NCBI RefSeq assembly: GCF_003201475.1
Contig: NZ_QJJK01000005.1
Coordinates: forward strand, 62,001-126,000
Length of the DNA stretch: 64,000 nt
DNA from: Chelatococcus asaccharovorans
GTDB taxonomy: Bacteria > Pseudomonadota > Alphaproteobacteria > Rhizobiales > Beijerinckiaceae
Direction of reading: 5' to 3'
The notes under the pieces are model-generated. The model saw nothing but the letters and a program-made list of their open reading frames with translations, ran no database searches and was not told the DNA's origin. This document shows, piece after piece, positions 1 to 8,083 of this stretch. The position numbers and the translations under genes are program-made. Each line of letters starts with the position of its first letter. Position 1 is the first letter of the stretch.

Positions 1-110
1 AGGCCCGTTGCATGAGTAAACAAGTTGGCCGCTGCGGGAGCATCCCCCGTCAGAGCAAACATGCCCGGGTGCTGCCGTCCCTGGCCGGAGCAGAGGATTG
101 CGACGCTCAT
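1..110 (-). CDS. mdcH: Malonate decarboxylase-associated malonyl-CoA:ACP transacylase MdcH, N-terminal part, cut by window edge
   Basis: Reading the minus strand from the ATG at 110 gives 36 codons that run off the window, beginning MSVAILCSGQGRQHPGMF. The SGQGxQHPGMF opening is the N-terminal signature of FabD-like acyltransferases, and MdcH is the FabD-like member of mdc operons. MdcH loads malonyl from malonyl-CoA onto the special ACP to start the decarboxylation cycle. The start lies 6 nt after the mdcF stop, in the same direction, as expected for the last gene of this operon. The active-site GHSxG motif would lie outside the window. Family is known, identity is inferred from the N-terminus plus position. 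Confidence 0.8.
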   Translation of the reverse strand, partial: MSVAILCSGQGRQHPGMFALTGDAPAAANLFTHATG

Positions 111-116
111 GGGATC

Positions 117-1067
117 TCAACTCGGGAACAACAGTGCAATGACGATCGCCATTGTCACGATGCTGAAGACGGTGCTCGCAGTCACCATCGATCCCGCCGC
201 ACCAGAATCCTGCCGGTAGTTCACAGCAAACAGAATGCCGAAGAAGCCCGAGGGAATAGCTGCCAGCAGAACGACGACCCTGGCGGTTTCGTGAGGAATG
301 GGCAGACTGAAGACGATCGCGGCCGCAAGGAGGGGCCTGACGATGTCCGCGACAACGGTCGCGCGGACAATCCTCCAATCCAGCCTAAACGCCTGCGAAG
401 AAAGGATGAGGCCGGTCAGGAAAAGCGCGACGCCCGGCGCAGCATGGCCAATTAACAACAGGCAGGCGTCGAGCACCGCGTCCGTCTTGAGACCAGCCAG
501 TGAGATCAAGATCCCAAGAGCGGGCGCGAGAACCACGGGCTTGGTCAGGGCATGCCAGATCGATCGCAGGATTCGGACAGCAGGCGTCTCCGCTCCGGCG
601 GAGCCCGGGTTAAGGCTCATCTCCACAATGATCAGCGAAAGCGGACTGACCAGAATTGATCCGCTTGCCAAAGCAATGGCGAGTGGAATGCCACCGCTTG
701 GCCCGACGACTGCGGACATGATGGGTAGACCAACGCCAGCAAGATTGGGGAATGCGAGTGTTAAGGCCTGGAGCGACGCGTTGGCGGGCGCCTCCTTCAG
801 AATGAGCTTTGACCCGAGGTACCAGACAAAGAAGATCGCCAACATGACGATGCCGAACAGTGCGAAAAGCGGAGCCTGCGCAACCATCTCGCTGCGCGAG
901 GCGGATGCCGTTGCCGCGAACAGCGATGCTGGGAGTGCAAAATTCATAACCAGCGCGTTAAGGCTGTCGACCTTGTGGTTGTCGACGATCTGATAGCGCC
1001 CTGCACCATACCCCAACAACAGCACGAAGAAGATGGGCGCAAGAGCGAGCAGGATTGCGTCGGTCAT
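117..1067 (-). CDS. mdcF: Malonate transporter MdcF, AEC (auxin efflux carrier) family
   Basis: A 316-residue hydrophobic protein with about ten predicted membrane segments, starting MTDAILLALAPIFFVLLLGY, which is typical of AEC permeases. The start at 1067 was chosen because it overlaps the mdcB stop by one base (TGATG) and because sequence further upstream is arginine-rich and antisense-like. MdcF is the proposed malonate importer of mdc operons such as that of Klebsiella; other operons use the two-gene MdcLM or madLM carrier instead. It acts in the inner membrane and supplies substrate to the decarboxylase encoded upstream. Substrate assignment rests on operon context, since AEC proteins also carry other compounds. 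Confidence 0.85.
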   Translation of the reverse strand: MTDAILLALAPIFFVLLLGYGAGRYQIVDNHKVDSLNALVMNFALPASLFAATASASRSEMVAQAPLFALFGIVMLAIFFVWYLGSKLILKEAPANASLQALTLAFPNLAGVGLPIMSAVVGPSGGIPLAIALASGSILVSPLSLIIVEMSLNPGSAGAETPAVRILRSIWHALTKPVVLAPALGILISLAGLKTDAVLDACLLLIGHAAPGVALFLTGLILSSQAFRLDWRIVRATVVADIVRPLLAAAIVFSLPIPHETARVVVLLAAIPSGFFGILFAVNYRQDSGAAGSMVTASTVFSIVTMAIVIALLFPS

Positions 1068-1945
1068 CAGCGTGCTCCGTCTTCGCAGGCTTTGACAAAC
1101 AGGCTCATGGCGAGAAGATCGGCGGAGCCGCCCGGGCTCAAACGGCGGGCGACAAAACTGTCGTGCACGGCACGTGCGCGTTGGCGCCAATCGGACGTGC
1201 CGACACCGCCGCTCAGAATAAATTGCCGGGCCGCGTGCTGAGCGAAGCGGAGCCCACCTGATCCTCCGCGATGCAGAAGATTGGTGTCCTCGACGGACGC
1301 GATCAAAGCAAAGCATGCCTCGACCCGCTGCGCCTCCTCGTCGTTCGGAGCGGCGAGAGCCGCCCTCCGCAGCGCCGGAAGGCCGATTTGATAGAGATTG
1401 GGAAAGCCTTGCGCGGCTTCCATCCGTGCTCCACCGGACCCATAGCGGCGGCGCGCCCGCGCGCCATGGCTATGAAGCAGTATGGGGCCATCAAGAATAG
1501 AGCGCCCCCATAGGGATGCGACCACCGTGCCCAGTGATGTGACCGGCCCGGCCAGTCCAGCGGCCCTTGCCCCGTACGCCGCGCATAGTAGTCCCAGTCC
1601 GAATACTGCACCACGATGCGTATTGATTCCTGCCGTCGCGTTCATCATCGCGGCCTCTGCCTCAAGACCGATGACCCTGAGCCGACCCATGCCTTGTCCC
1701 GCCGCGCCTGAATCGACCAGGGCTGCGAAATAAGGCGCGATGGTGCGCGCGCTTGTACGAAACAGGGCAGCATCCATGTCGTCGTGGCTGCCGTTATCGA
1801 TGTGGCTGACCAGACCGGGCTTGGGCCAGGTTTCCAGCTCCAGCTCCAGGCTACGCATGGCGAGCGCCGCAATCGTCCCGCCATCGAACCAGGTCTCGCC
1901 GTGCGGACGAGCGCTCACCGATTGCGACAATGCAGCCGCCGTCAT
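1067..1945 (-). CDS. mdcB: Triphosphoribosyl-dephospho-CoA synthase MdcB
   Basis: A 292-residue protein of the CitG/MdcB family, which joins ATP and 3'-dephospho-CoA to make 2'-(5''-triphosphoribosyl)-3'-dephospho-CoA, the precursor of the MdcC prosthetic group. Family motifs are visible: KPGLVSHIDNGSHDDMD near residues 42-58 and INTHRGAVFGLGLL in the middle of the protein. The gene overlaps mdcG upstream by four bases (ATGA) and abuts mdcF downstream, so translation is probably coupled. It works with MdcG, which attaches the product to the carrier protein. Length fits the family. Confidence 0.92.
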   Translation of the reverse strand: MTAAALSQSVSARPHGETWFDGGTIAALAMRSLELELETWPKPGLVSHIDNGSHDDMDAALFRTSARTIAPYFAALVDSGAAGQGMGRLRVIGLEAEAAMMNATAGINTHRGAVFGLGLLCAAYGARAAGLAGPVTSLGTVVASLWGRSILDGPILLHSHGARARRRYGSGGARMEAAQGFPNLYQIGLPALRRAALAAPNDEEAQRVEACFALIASVEDTNLLHRGGSGGLRFAQHAARQFILSGGVGTSDWRQRARAVHDSFVARRLSPGGSADLLAMSLFVKACEDGAR

Positions 1946-2586
1946 GTCGGAAGCCTCCCGGAGATGAACTCATCCGCATCGAGAAGGCTGACCCCGGCGG
2001 GTGTCTTGACGAGCACCTCGCGGGCGCCGGCATGCAACTCTCGCCAGTTGACGGCGGAACCGCCGCGGATGAACTCGCCATCAAGCCGCATCGGGGCATC
2101 GACCTCGAGGTCGGCGATGACTTTGGCAAGAGCGCGGAGAGGGGTGTCGCGGCTGACATGCAGCGCGAAGTCGAGATCTGACCGATCCGTGAGGTATTGC
2201 AGGCCAGTGACGAACTGCAACGCTAAGCTACCAAACACTCTGGCCTCCGCACCATTGTGAGAGGCGAGCCGGCCGAGGCGCAGCAGCGTTGGTTCCCAAA
2301 GTGCGGGTGCTGCACGTGCAGCGGAGGCCAAGCTTGGCGCCGGCAGGGCCGCCACGACATCTTCATGGCGCATGAGGAAGGAGAGGCGCTTCTTGCCGGC
2401 GGAGGGCGGCAGGGGCAAGCCCAAGGGTACCCCCGGCGGCTCTCCTGCATCGGAACGGCGGCTGACCAATGGCCAACCCCGATCGACCCAGGCCTGGACA
2501 ATCGGATCGGCGGGGAACTCGGCCCGTGCCCGTATCAGGGCCTGCCACGCGACCGGACTGACATAAACGAGGTCGTGTCGGTTCAT
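1942..2586 (-). CDS. mdcG: Malonate decarboxylase holo-ACP synthase MdcG (phosphoribosyl-dephospho-CoA transferase)
   Basis: A 214-residue nucleotidyltransferase-like protein. It starts MNRHDLVYVSPVAWQ and contains a DRSDLDFALHV segment near residues 133-143; the paired acidic residues of DxD are the metal-binding site expected for MdcG. The enzyme transfers the phosphoribosyl-dephospho-CoA group, made by MdcB, onto a serine of MdcC. It sits 6 nt downstream of mdcE and overlaps mdcB by four bases. Order and length match other mdc operons. Confidence 0.9.
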   Translation of the reverse strand: MNRHDLVYVSPVAWQALIRARAEFPADPIVQAWVDRGWPLVSRRSDAGEPPGVPLGLPLPPSAGKKRLSFLMRHEDVVAALPAPSLASAARAAPALWEPTLLRLGRLASHNGAEARVFGSLALQFVTGLQYLTDRSDLDFALHVSRDTPLRALAKVIADLEVDAPMRLDGEFIRGGSAVNWRELHAGAREVLVKTPAGVSLLDADEFISGRLPT

Positions 2587-2592
2587 GGCCCG

Positions 2593-3312
2593 TCACCGCA
2601 TCTGGAGCGCGAGGCCGCGAACACGCTCGGCGATCTCGTAAGCCTTCGAGCGCCCACCACGCTTTTTGCCGAGCAGGTCACGGCGGTCGTCGCTGTCCGG
2701 GATTGCCTGAAGGAGCGCCTCCAACTGGTCGACGAGTGGAACAGCGGCATCCCAGATCGCATGAACCGCCCCGGTCTGAGCGAGATTTGCAAGTCCCGGT
2801 GCGAAAACCGGCGTAGACTTGGCTTTCTCCTCCAGCACCTCGACCGACAACTTGGTGACCTTGGACATCGACGGCAGATCCATCACCGCGGGCGTTGCCC
2901 CCGGAAGTCCGACGAGCACCCGGGTGGCCAAAGCCGTAGCGAGGAATGCGCCCGCGGCGGAGTGGCCGTAAAGTAATCCTATGGTTGGCCGGCCGTGGCG
3001 ATCCGCGTGAATGAGACATTTTCCGAGATGAGCCAGGAATTCGTTCAGTCCCAGGAGTTCATCGCGCTTGCTCATACGCTGGCTGTCGCTGTCCACGACA
3101 ATCAAGATCGGTCCATTACCGGTTGTAATCGACTGCAGAACGTGAGCGGCCAAACGGATAGCGTCATCGACGCCGAGCGGCGTCCGATCCGCGATGCCGA
3201 CCACCAGGGCACGGCCGCCGGCGCGCAGGGCGCCGGACCCGAGAACCACACCGTCCGCGTTTTGGACGTCATGCCCAGCGGGGAACAGAGACGCGAGAAT
3301 GTCATCGAGCAT
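2593..3312 (-). CDS. mdcE: Biotin-independent malonate decarboxylase subunit gamma MdcE
   Basis: A 239-residue carboxyltransferase-fold protein that pairs with MdcD to decarboxylate malonyl-S-ACP to acetyl-S-ACP. Two adjacent ATG codons (3315 and 3312) precede LDDILASLFPAGHDV; either could serve and both overlap the end of mdcD by 11 to 14 nt. Sequence upstream of these in the same frame is antisense to mdcD and was left out. The GHSAAGAFLATAL segment fits the oxyanion region of the crotonase-like fold. Together with mdcA, mdcC and mdcD it completes the four core decarboxylase subunits. Confidence 0.92.
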   Translation of the reverse strand: MLDDILASLFPAGHDVQNADGVVLGSGALRAGGRALVVGIADRTPLGVDDAIRLAAHVLQSITTGNGPILIVVDSDSQRMSKRDELLGLNEFLAHLGKCLIHADRHGRPTIGLLYGHSAAGAFLATALATRVLVGLPGATPAVMDLPSMSKVTKLSVEVLEEKAKSTPVFAPGLANLAQTGAVHAIWDAAVPLVDQLEALLQAIPDSDDRRDLLGKKRGGRSKAYEIAERVRGLALQMR

Positions 3313-4237
3313 CATGGCTGATCCTCCCGAATGCGTCGGCCAGAGTGATGAATTCATCGGCGGGCAAGGACGAGACCGCATCGGCATGGGAAATCCCCAT
3401 GGCGCTCCAGATGTCCAGCGCGTCAGCGCAAGTGCCAAAGTCGCGCAGCCGCGCTTCAAGGCGGGCTTGCTCTTTCGTCAAGATTTCGAGCCCGAAGCCC
3501 CCTGCCTCGCCCAGCAAGGCCAACGCTGCGTCGCGAAAGGCCTGCACCGTGTCGTCGACGAAGGCGTCGGCGGCACCGAGCAAACGACGGTGCTTGCCAC
3601 CCATCGTCCGCCAGACGAGAGCTCGGTCACGTGAATCGAACTCTTCGGTTCCGCGGTTGGTCTCGATGACTTCCGGTCCAGAGACTGCGATGCGGCCCTG
3701 TTCGGATACGGCCAGCGATGAACAGCATGCGGCGATCAACCCGCCGCCGCCGTAGCAGCCAGAGCGTCCACCGATGAGCCCGACGACCTTTACGCCTGCG
3801 CATCGCGCCTCGATGACAGCGCGCATGATCTCGGCAATGGCGAGTTCGCCGGCGTTTGCTTCCTGCAGCCTCACCCCGCCGGTGTCGAAGAGGATCAGCA
3901 CCGGCATCGAGCCGATGTCGCGCGCGCCGCGTAGCAGGCCGGTCAGTTTGGCGCCATGCACCTCGCCGAAGGCACCGCCCATGAAGCGCCCCTCCTGCGC
4001 GGCGATCAGCACCTTCGCGCCGCCCAGGCTGCCGCAGCCGACGACTATCCCGTCGTCAAACTGCTCGGGCAGGTCAAAGACCTTCAGATGCGGACTAACC
4101 TCGCGCTTCTCCGGACCGATGAATTCCACGAAGCTGCCGGGATCGAGGAGAAGGCGGGTTCGGGTCCGCGCCGATGCTTCGTACCAGCTCGTAACGGTGG
4201 CGGGCGCGGTCAAGGGTTGCAGCGGGGTGGTGCTCAT
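3302..4237 (-). CDS. mdcD: Biotin-independent malonate decarboxylase subunit beta MdcD
   Basis: A 311-residue acetyl-CoA carboxyltransferase-like subunit. It shows FIGPEKREVSPHL early and glycine-rich oxyanion segments FDTGGVRLQEANAGE and GGRSGCYGGGGLIAA in the middle, all typical of MdcD. With MdcE it catalyses the decarboxylation step on the ACP-bound malonyl thioester. The start overlaps the mdcC stop by four bases (ATGA) and the 3' end overlaps mdcE. No lesion is visible. Confidence 0.94.
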   Translation of the reverse strand: MSTTPLQPLTAPATVTSWYEASARTRTRLLLDPGSFVEFIGPEKREVSPHLKVFDLPEQFDDGIVVGCGSLGGAKVLIAAQEGRFMGGAFGEVHGAKLTGLLRGARDIGSMPVLILFDTGGVRLQEANAGELAIAEIMRAVIEARCAGVKVVGLIGGRSGCYGGGGLIAACCSSLAVSEQGRIAVSGPEVIETNRGTEEFDSRDRALVWRTMGGKHRRLLGAADAFVDDTVQAFRDAALALLGEAGGFGLEILTKEQARLEARLRDFGTCADALDIWSAMGISHADAVSSLPADEFITLADAFGRISHDAR

Positions 4238-4548
4238 CGGGCTCGCTCCATCAGGCGGACGGCCTGCGCCAGGCGGAGCGACACGGTGTCTGGCCGTGCC
4301 CCTCCATCATTGATCGAAAATTTGAGACCGCCAGGCGAGTACCGTTCGACGAAATCGGCGACGACAGCAGTCCAGACGTCGTCAAATCCATGGGCTGTCG
4401 TGCGTATCTCCACGAGGCACTCGCGATCAGTGAGAACGCGTTCCACCAGCACTTCCAGATTGCCGGAGGCTACGACGCCCACAATCGCTATCGCTTCCGT
4501 TCCCCCGGCAGGCTCGCGGGTAGCGTGGCGCAGAGAAAGATCTTCCAT
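4234..4548 (-). CDS. mdcC: Malonate decarboxylase acyl carrier protein MdcC (subunit delta)
   Basis: A 104-residue carrier protein. The start MEDLSLRHATREPAGG was chosen because a GGAG motif lies seven bases upstream and because 104 residues is the family's usual size; the longer in-frame extension is antisense to mdcA. The serine in VVASGNLEVL, near residue 31, is the expected attachment point of the phosphoribosyl-dephospho-CoA arm. The protein shuttles acetyl and malonyl groups between MdcA and MdcDE in the cytoplasm. It sits 13 nt after mdcA. Confidence 0.93.
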   Translation of the reverse strand: MEDLSLRHATREPAGGTEAIAIVGVVASGNLEVLVERVLTDRECLVEIRTTAHGFDDVWTAVVADFVERYSPGGLKFSINDGGARPDTVSLRLAQAVRLMERAR

Positions 4549-4561
4549 CGGGCTGCTCCAA

Positions 4562-6208
4562 TCACCAGTTGCGGAATTGCGACGGAGGCACGTAAAGGCC
4601 GCCCGACCAGCGGACGAGGTCCTTGATCGAGCGAGCCGCGAGCATGTTGCGATCAGCATCGAGCGGATCGATGCCGAGGTCTTCCGGACGACGGATAACC
4701 CCGCGCTCGCGCAAGCGCGCGACCTGCTTGGGGTCGCGGCGCCGTCCCACATCGGTGTAGCCCGCGATCCCGCGAATGGCCTGCTCGCGCTCGTCTGAGC
4801 TGCGGCAGAGCAACAAATTCGCGATTCCCTCTTCCGTGACGATATGGGTGACGTCATCGCCGTAAATCATCACCGGCGCCAGATCGAGCTTCAGCTTTTC
4901 CGCCAGTTCCAGCGCGTCGAGATTTTCGACAAACAGGGGCACGTTGTTTTCGCCAAAGGTTTCACCGATCTGCACCACCAGCTTGCGGCCACGCCGCAAG
5001 AGCGCGTTTCCCCCGGCGACCGCCTCTTGCCCTGCCGTCAGCCAGGCTTTGCTCGGATGCCGCCGGCCCCGTGCATCCGCACCCATGTTCGGTGCGCCGC
5101 CGAAGCCCGCTATGCGCGACGTCGTGACAGTCGACGAGTTTCCTTGCAGGTCAATCTGCAGCGTCGAGCCGATAAACATGTCACAGGCATAGAGCCCGGC
5201 GGTCTGGCAGAGGGCACGGTTCGAACGCAGGGAGCCGTCCGATCCCGTGAAGTAGATGTCGGACCGCGCGCGGATGTAGTCCTCCATTCCGACCTCGGAC
5301 CCGAAGGAATGGATCTGCGTGACCCAACCGGATTCGATCGCCGGGATCAGGGCGGGGTGCGGATTGAGAGCGAAGCGGTTTGCGATCTTGCCCTTCAGGC
5401 CAAGCTTCTCACCGAAGGTCGGCAGCAAGAGCTCAATGGCCGCCGTGCTGAAGCCGATGCCGTGGTTCAGTCGTTCCACCCCATATGGCGCATAGATCCC
5501 CTTGATCGCCAACATGGCCGTCAGGATCTGCCCTTCGGTGATGGCGGCCGGATCGCGCGTAAACAGTGGCTCGACGAAGAAGGGCCTTTCGGTTGCGATG
5601 ACGAAATGCACGCGGTCCGCCGGAATGTCGACGCGGGGAACCTGGTCGACGATCGCGTTGACCTGCGCGACGACGATCCCATCCTTGAAGGCCGTCGCCT
5701 CGACAACGGTCGGCGTGTCCTCGGTGTTTGGTCCGGTATAGAGATTACCATCCCGGTCGGCGCTCACGGCAGCGATCAATGCGACATTCGGGGTGAGATC
5801 GATAAAATACCGCGCGAAGAGCTCGAGATAAGTATGAACGGCTCCTAGCTCGATCTTGCCGCCAAACAGCATGGTTGCGATGCGGGCGGACTGCGGGCCA
5901 GAATAGGCATAGTCCAGCTTCTTCGCCACGCCCCGCTCGAAAAGGTCAAGATGCTCCGGCAGCACGACGCCTGACTGCACCATATGCAAATTGTTCACCT
6001 TGGCAGGATCCACGGCAAGCAGGGCCGCCGATAACAGGTCGGCCTGCTTCTGGTTATCGCCCTCAAGGCAGACCCGGTCTCCGGGTCGAAGGATCGCTTC
6101 AAGAAGCCGCGTCGCGTCACCGGCTTCGACCATTTTTCCCCGCGCTACCGCGGAACCCGCTCGGATGCGCCTGTCGCGCGCTTCTCTTTCAAGTTGCCAA
6201 GTCGCCAT
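4562..6208 (-). CDS. mdcA: Malonate decarboxylase subunit alpha MdcA (acetyl-S-ACP:malonate ACP transferase)
   Basis: A 548-residue CoA-transferase-fold subunit that swaps acetyl for malonyl on the carrier protein MdcC, releasing acetate. Recognisable stretches are GDRVCLEGDNQKQADLLS near residues 43-60, NNLHMVQSGVVLPEHLDLF, and the glycine-rich SRIAGFGGAPNMGADARG near residues 365-385. The ATG at 6208 was preferred over the GTG directly before it because AGGAG lies six bases upstream of the ATG. It is the first gene of the operon mdcA-C-D-E-G-B-F-H. No mdcR-type regulator is visible within the window. Confidence 0.95.
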   Translation of the reverse strand: MATWQLEREARDRRIRAGSAVARGKMVEAGDATRLLEAILRPGDRVCLEGDNQKQADLLSAALLAVDPAKVNNLHMVQSGVVLPEHLDLFERGVAKKLDYAYSGPQSARIATMLFGGKIELGAVHTYLELFARYFIDLTPNVALIAAVSADRDGNLYTGPNTEDTPTVVEATAFKDGIVVAQVNAIVDQVPRVDIPADRVHFVIATERPFFVEPLFTRDPAAITEGQILTAMLAIKGIYAPYGVERLNHGIGFSTAAIELLLPTFGEKLGLKGKIANRFALNPHPALIPAIESGWVTQIHSFGSEVGMEDYIRARSDIYFTGSDGSLRSNRALCQTAGLYACDMFIGSTLQIDLQGNSSTVTTSRIAGFGGAPNMGADARGRRHPSKAWLTAGQEAVAGGNALLRRGRKLVVQIGETFGENNVPLFVENLDALELAEKLKLDLAPVMIYGDDVTHIVTEEGIANLLLCRSSDEREQAIRGIAGYTDVGRRRDPKQVARLRERGVIRRPEDLGIDPLDADRNMLAARSIKDLVRWSGGLYVPPSQFRNW

Positions 6209-6358
6209 CACCTGCTCCTGTACGACGGACGAAAACGTGCATGGCCTCGCACCGGCGGCGCCCGCGTTCGCCGCTCATCGGGCACGTCTCATGCGGGCTG
6301 CGACGGGGCTTGCAGGGCGCAAGCACCGCCGACGCTTTCGAACGACCTCTGAAATCGC

Positions 6359-6733
6359 CTATTGTTCGAACGATCGCGCGGCCCTGGTGATCACTTCGGC
6401 AACTTCCTTCCGATGAGACACGTGGACCGAGTAGCTTGCGCCCGGGATTTCGAACGTCTTGCTCTTGGCCCGCGCGTAGTACCAACGCTCAAGATCTGGG
6501 TCGATGATCTGGTCTGCGCCGGCGACGATGCCCGAGCTCCGCTTCGTTCTCCAGGCCGCTGCGGCCAACGGGGTCTTGAAGACGCTTGATGCGGCGAGCA
6601 CCTGCGAGCGAGAAGCGAAGACAGCCTGATCATGCGGTATGTCCGGCGCGAATAATTTCGGAAACTCCAGCGGGTCGAGATATGTATATCCATCCGGATT
6701 TACCTTTATCGCTCCTGGTGTTTTGCCGAGCAC
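6359..6733 (-). pseudogene. C-terminal remnant of an alpha/beta hydrolase
   Basis: A 124-codon frame opening at GTG 6733. Its C-terminal half (GIVAGADQIIDPDLERWYY, then HVSHRKEVAEVITRAA) matches the end of small alpha/beta hydrolases of about 230 to 280 residues, including the catalytic aspartate loop and the histidine region (ASYSVHVSH). In this remnant the usual GASHAV histidine appears as ASYSV, so the catalytic histidine may be lost. The N-terminal half with the nucleophile serine is absent, and a TAG lies in frame 18 nt upstream of the GTG. It sits upstream of mdcA on the same strand. Probably a decayed gene. Confidence 0.6.
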
Positions 6734-7238
6734 GCTCGGCGTCTTGGCCTATTATATTCGGCCGTTTGGCCCACATGCATAGGGTTGCTGTCGCCGTGGC
6801 CAGAATCGAGTTTTTGATTGTTAAAATTTGCAAAGAAGAGAATCGAAGCGGATAGTCCTGCTTTCCGCCCATCGGCCAGGTCAAATCGCCGGCTGCAGAA
6901 CGAACGCGATTGGTCAGGTGATGTGGCGAAAACGACCGCAGCCGGCAATGAAGCTTTCGCACTGCCCGACACGGCCTTCCAAGAGACCGGGATTTAATCA
7001 AACGATCGTCAAAATTGGCTCGAGATCACCTCCTGGCGAGGCGGCCGCTGATGGCGGCCGCCAGTCGATGGACCATCGGCGCGATGGACCGTCGATGAAC
7101 CCGGCATGCTTCAGTTTGCTCAGTGCCCCGGAACTATATCCGCCTCGCCAACGAGCGCCGAATTAAACAGTGCAAAATGTTGCAATGACTTCCTGCGGGC
7201 TCGGTTCCCGTCCCATCGACTCGGTCGACCGGCTGTGA
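6734..7238. other. About 500 nt without a recognisable gene, upstream of gene remnants
   Basis: Short frames exist on both strands but none shows family motifs or a convincing ribosome-binding site. A perfect small inverted repeat around GCGGCCGC is present near 7041-7061. Together with the remnants on both sides this looks like degraded accessory DNA. Confidence 0.5.
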
Positions 7239-7670
7239 CGTGTCACCGACACCTCGGGCGCCGAGGTGCTCCACCGCACCTACGACCAGATCCCGATCAC
7301 CACCTCGACCTTCAAGGAGGCCAAGGCCTTCATCGGCTCGCGCCAGGACACCGAGACCGGGCTCCTCTATCTCAACGCCCGCTTCTGTGATCCCGCCCTC
7401 GGGCGCTTCATCTCGCCGGATTGGCTGCTGCCCACCGACCCCGGCGTCGGGACCAACCGCTATGCTTACTCACAGAACGATCCGATCAATAAGAGCGATC
7501 CGAATGGGCATAATGTGGAAACCCTCGCAGGGGTAGGGCTGGGCGTGTGCGCCGTTGCCGCATGTGCGAGTGGGGGGTGTGCCCTTGCCGCAATCGTCGC
7601 CGTAGGTGGCCTTGCTGTGGCAGGCGGCATTTATGCGATATCTGCCAATCAAAGCGACAATACAGCGGGG
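7239..7670 (+). pseudogene. RHS repeat-associated core domain remnant with hydrophobic C-terminal tail
   Basis: An in-frame TGA at 7236 is followed by an open frame encoding the end of the RHS core: [19 protein letters not shown], then [19 protein letters not shown]. This motif closes the shell of RHS/YD-repeat proteins and marks the junction to a variable C-terminal effector. Here the core is followed by about 50 residues rich in Gly, Ala and Val, possibly two membrane segments, ending near codon 135 ([12 protein letters not shown]). The frame stays open further right, but that part is antisense to another remnant and has no plausible protein character. Full RHS proteins exceed 1000 residues, so this is the 3' scrap of a deleted gene. 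Confidence 0.75.
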
Positions 7671-7886
7671 ATCCGGCAGCTGCGATGCAAGAACGAACGC
7701 GGCCGACCGCTTGTCTTCGACAAGATGCGCGCCCGCGTGGAAAGCCAGCCAGTCCTTGAGAATGGCGAACTCGGGCGCGACAAACGCGCTCGTTTCCAGC
7801 ATCTCGATATCCGCCTGTGCCAGGACCCTCATCCAGCGCTGGCGCTGCGTGCTGTCCCTTGCAAGCAGTCCTTCGGCCTCGGCGAC
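7671..7886 (-). pseudogene. Unidentified minus-strand gene remnant, weakly PhnG-like at its N-terminus
   Basis: Minus-strand codons directly left of the first palindrome read [20 protein letters not shown] and continue with [20 protein letters not shown]. The [10 protein letters not shown] part resembles the N-terminus of PhnG of carbon-phosphorus lyase (E. coli TRQHWMSVLA), and phnM lies just upstream on the same strand. The following residues do not match PhnG in any frame that I can see. An in-frame TAG inside the palindrome blocks the 5' side, and the 3' side runs into the antisense of the RHS remnant. Treat the PhnG idea as a weak hypothesis. Confidence 0.3.
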
Positions 7887-7963
7887 CTAGTGGTTCTGCT
7901 CCGACATTTGCATCCGCCCGATAGCACCCTCGGAGCAAATGTCGGAGTCAAGAAAACCACTAG
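7887..7963. repeat. Palindromic element 1 (CTAGTGG...CCACTAG)
   Basis: An imperfect inverted repeat of 77 nt. The left arm CTAGTGGTT then CTCCGACATTTG pairs with the right arm CAAATGTCGGAG then AACCACTAG, with a small insertion in the right arm. It lies between phnM and the remnant to its left, and could form a long hairpin in RNA. Confidence 0.75.
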
Positions 7964-7976
7964 CAAGTTATTGGTT

Positions 7977-8055
7977 CTAGTGGAGCTTTTGAATTTGGCA
8001 TTTGATTTGGAGCATGATGTCAGGCGGGACTCAAATGTCAAATTCGCTCCACTAG
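7977..8055. repeat. Palindromic element 2 (CTAGTGG...CCACTAG)
   Basis: A second inverted repeat of 79 nt, 13 nt right of element 1. CTAGTGGAGC and GAATTTGGCATTTGA on the left pair with TCAAATGTCAAATTC and GCTCCACTAG on the right. It shares the CTAGTGG ends and an ATTTG-containing arm with element 1 but differs inside. It ends 28 nt from the phnM stop, so it could also act as a transcription stop for phnM. Confidence 0.75.
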
Positions 8056-8083
8056 GTCTCGCAACCGTTCTTCTCGGATTTCG

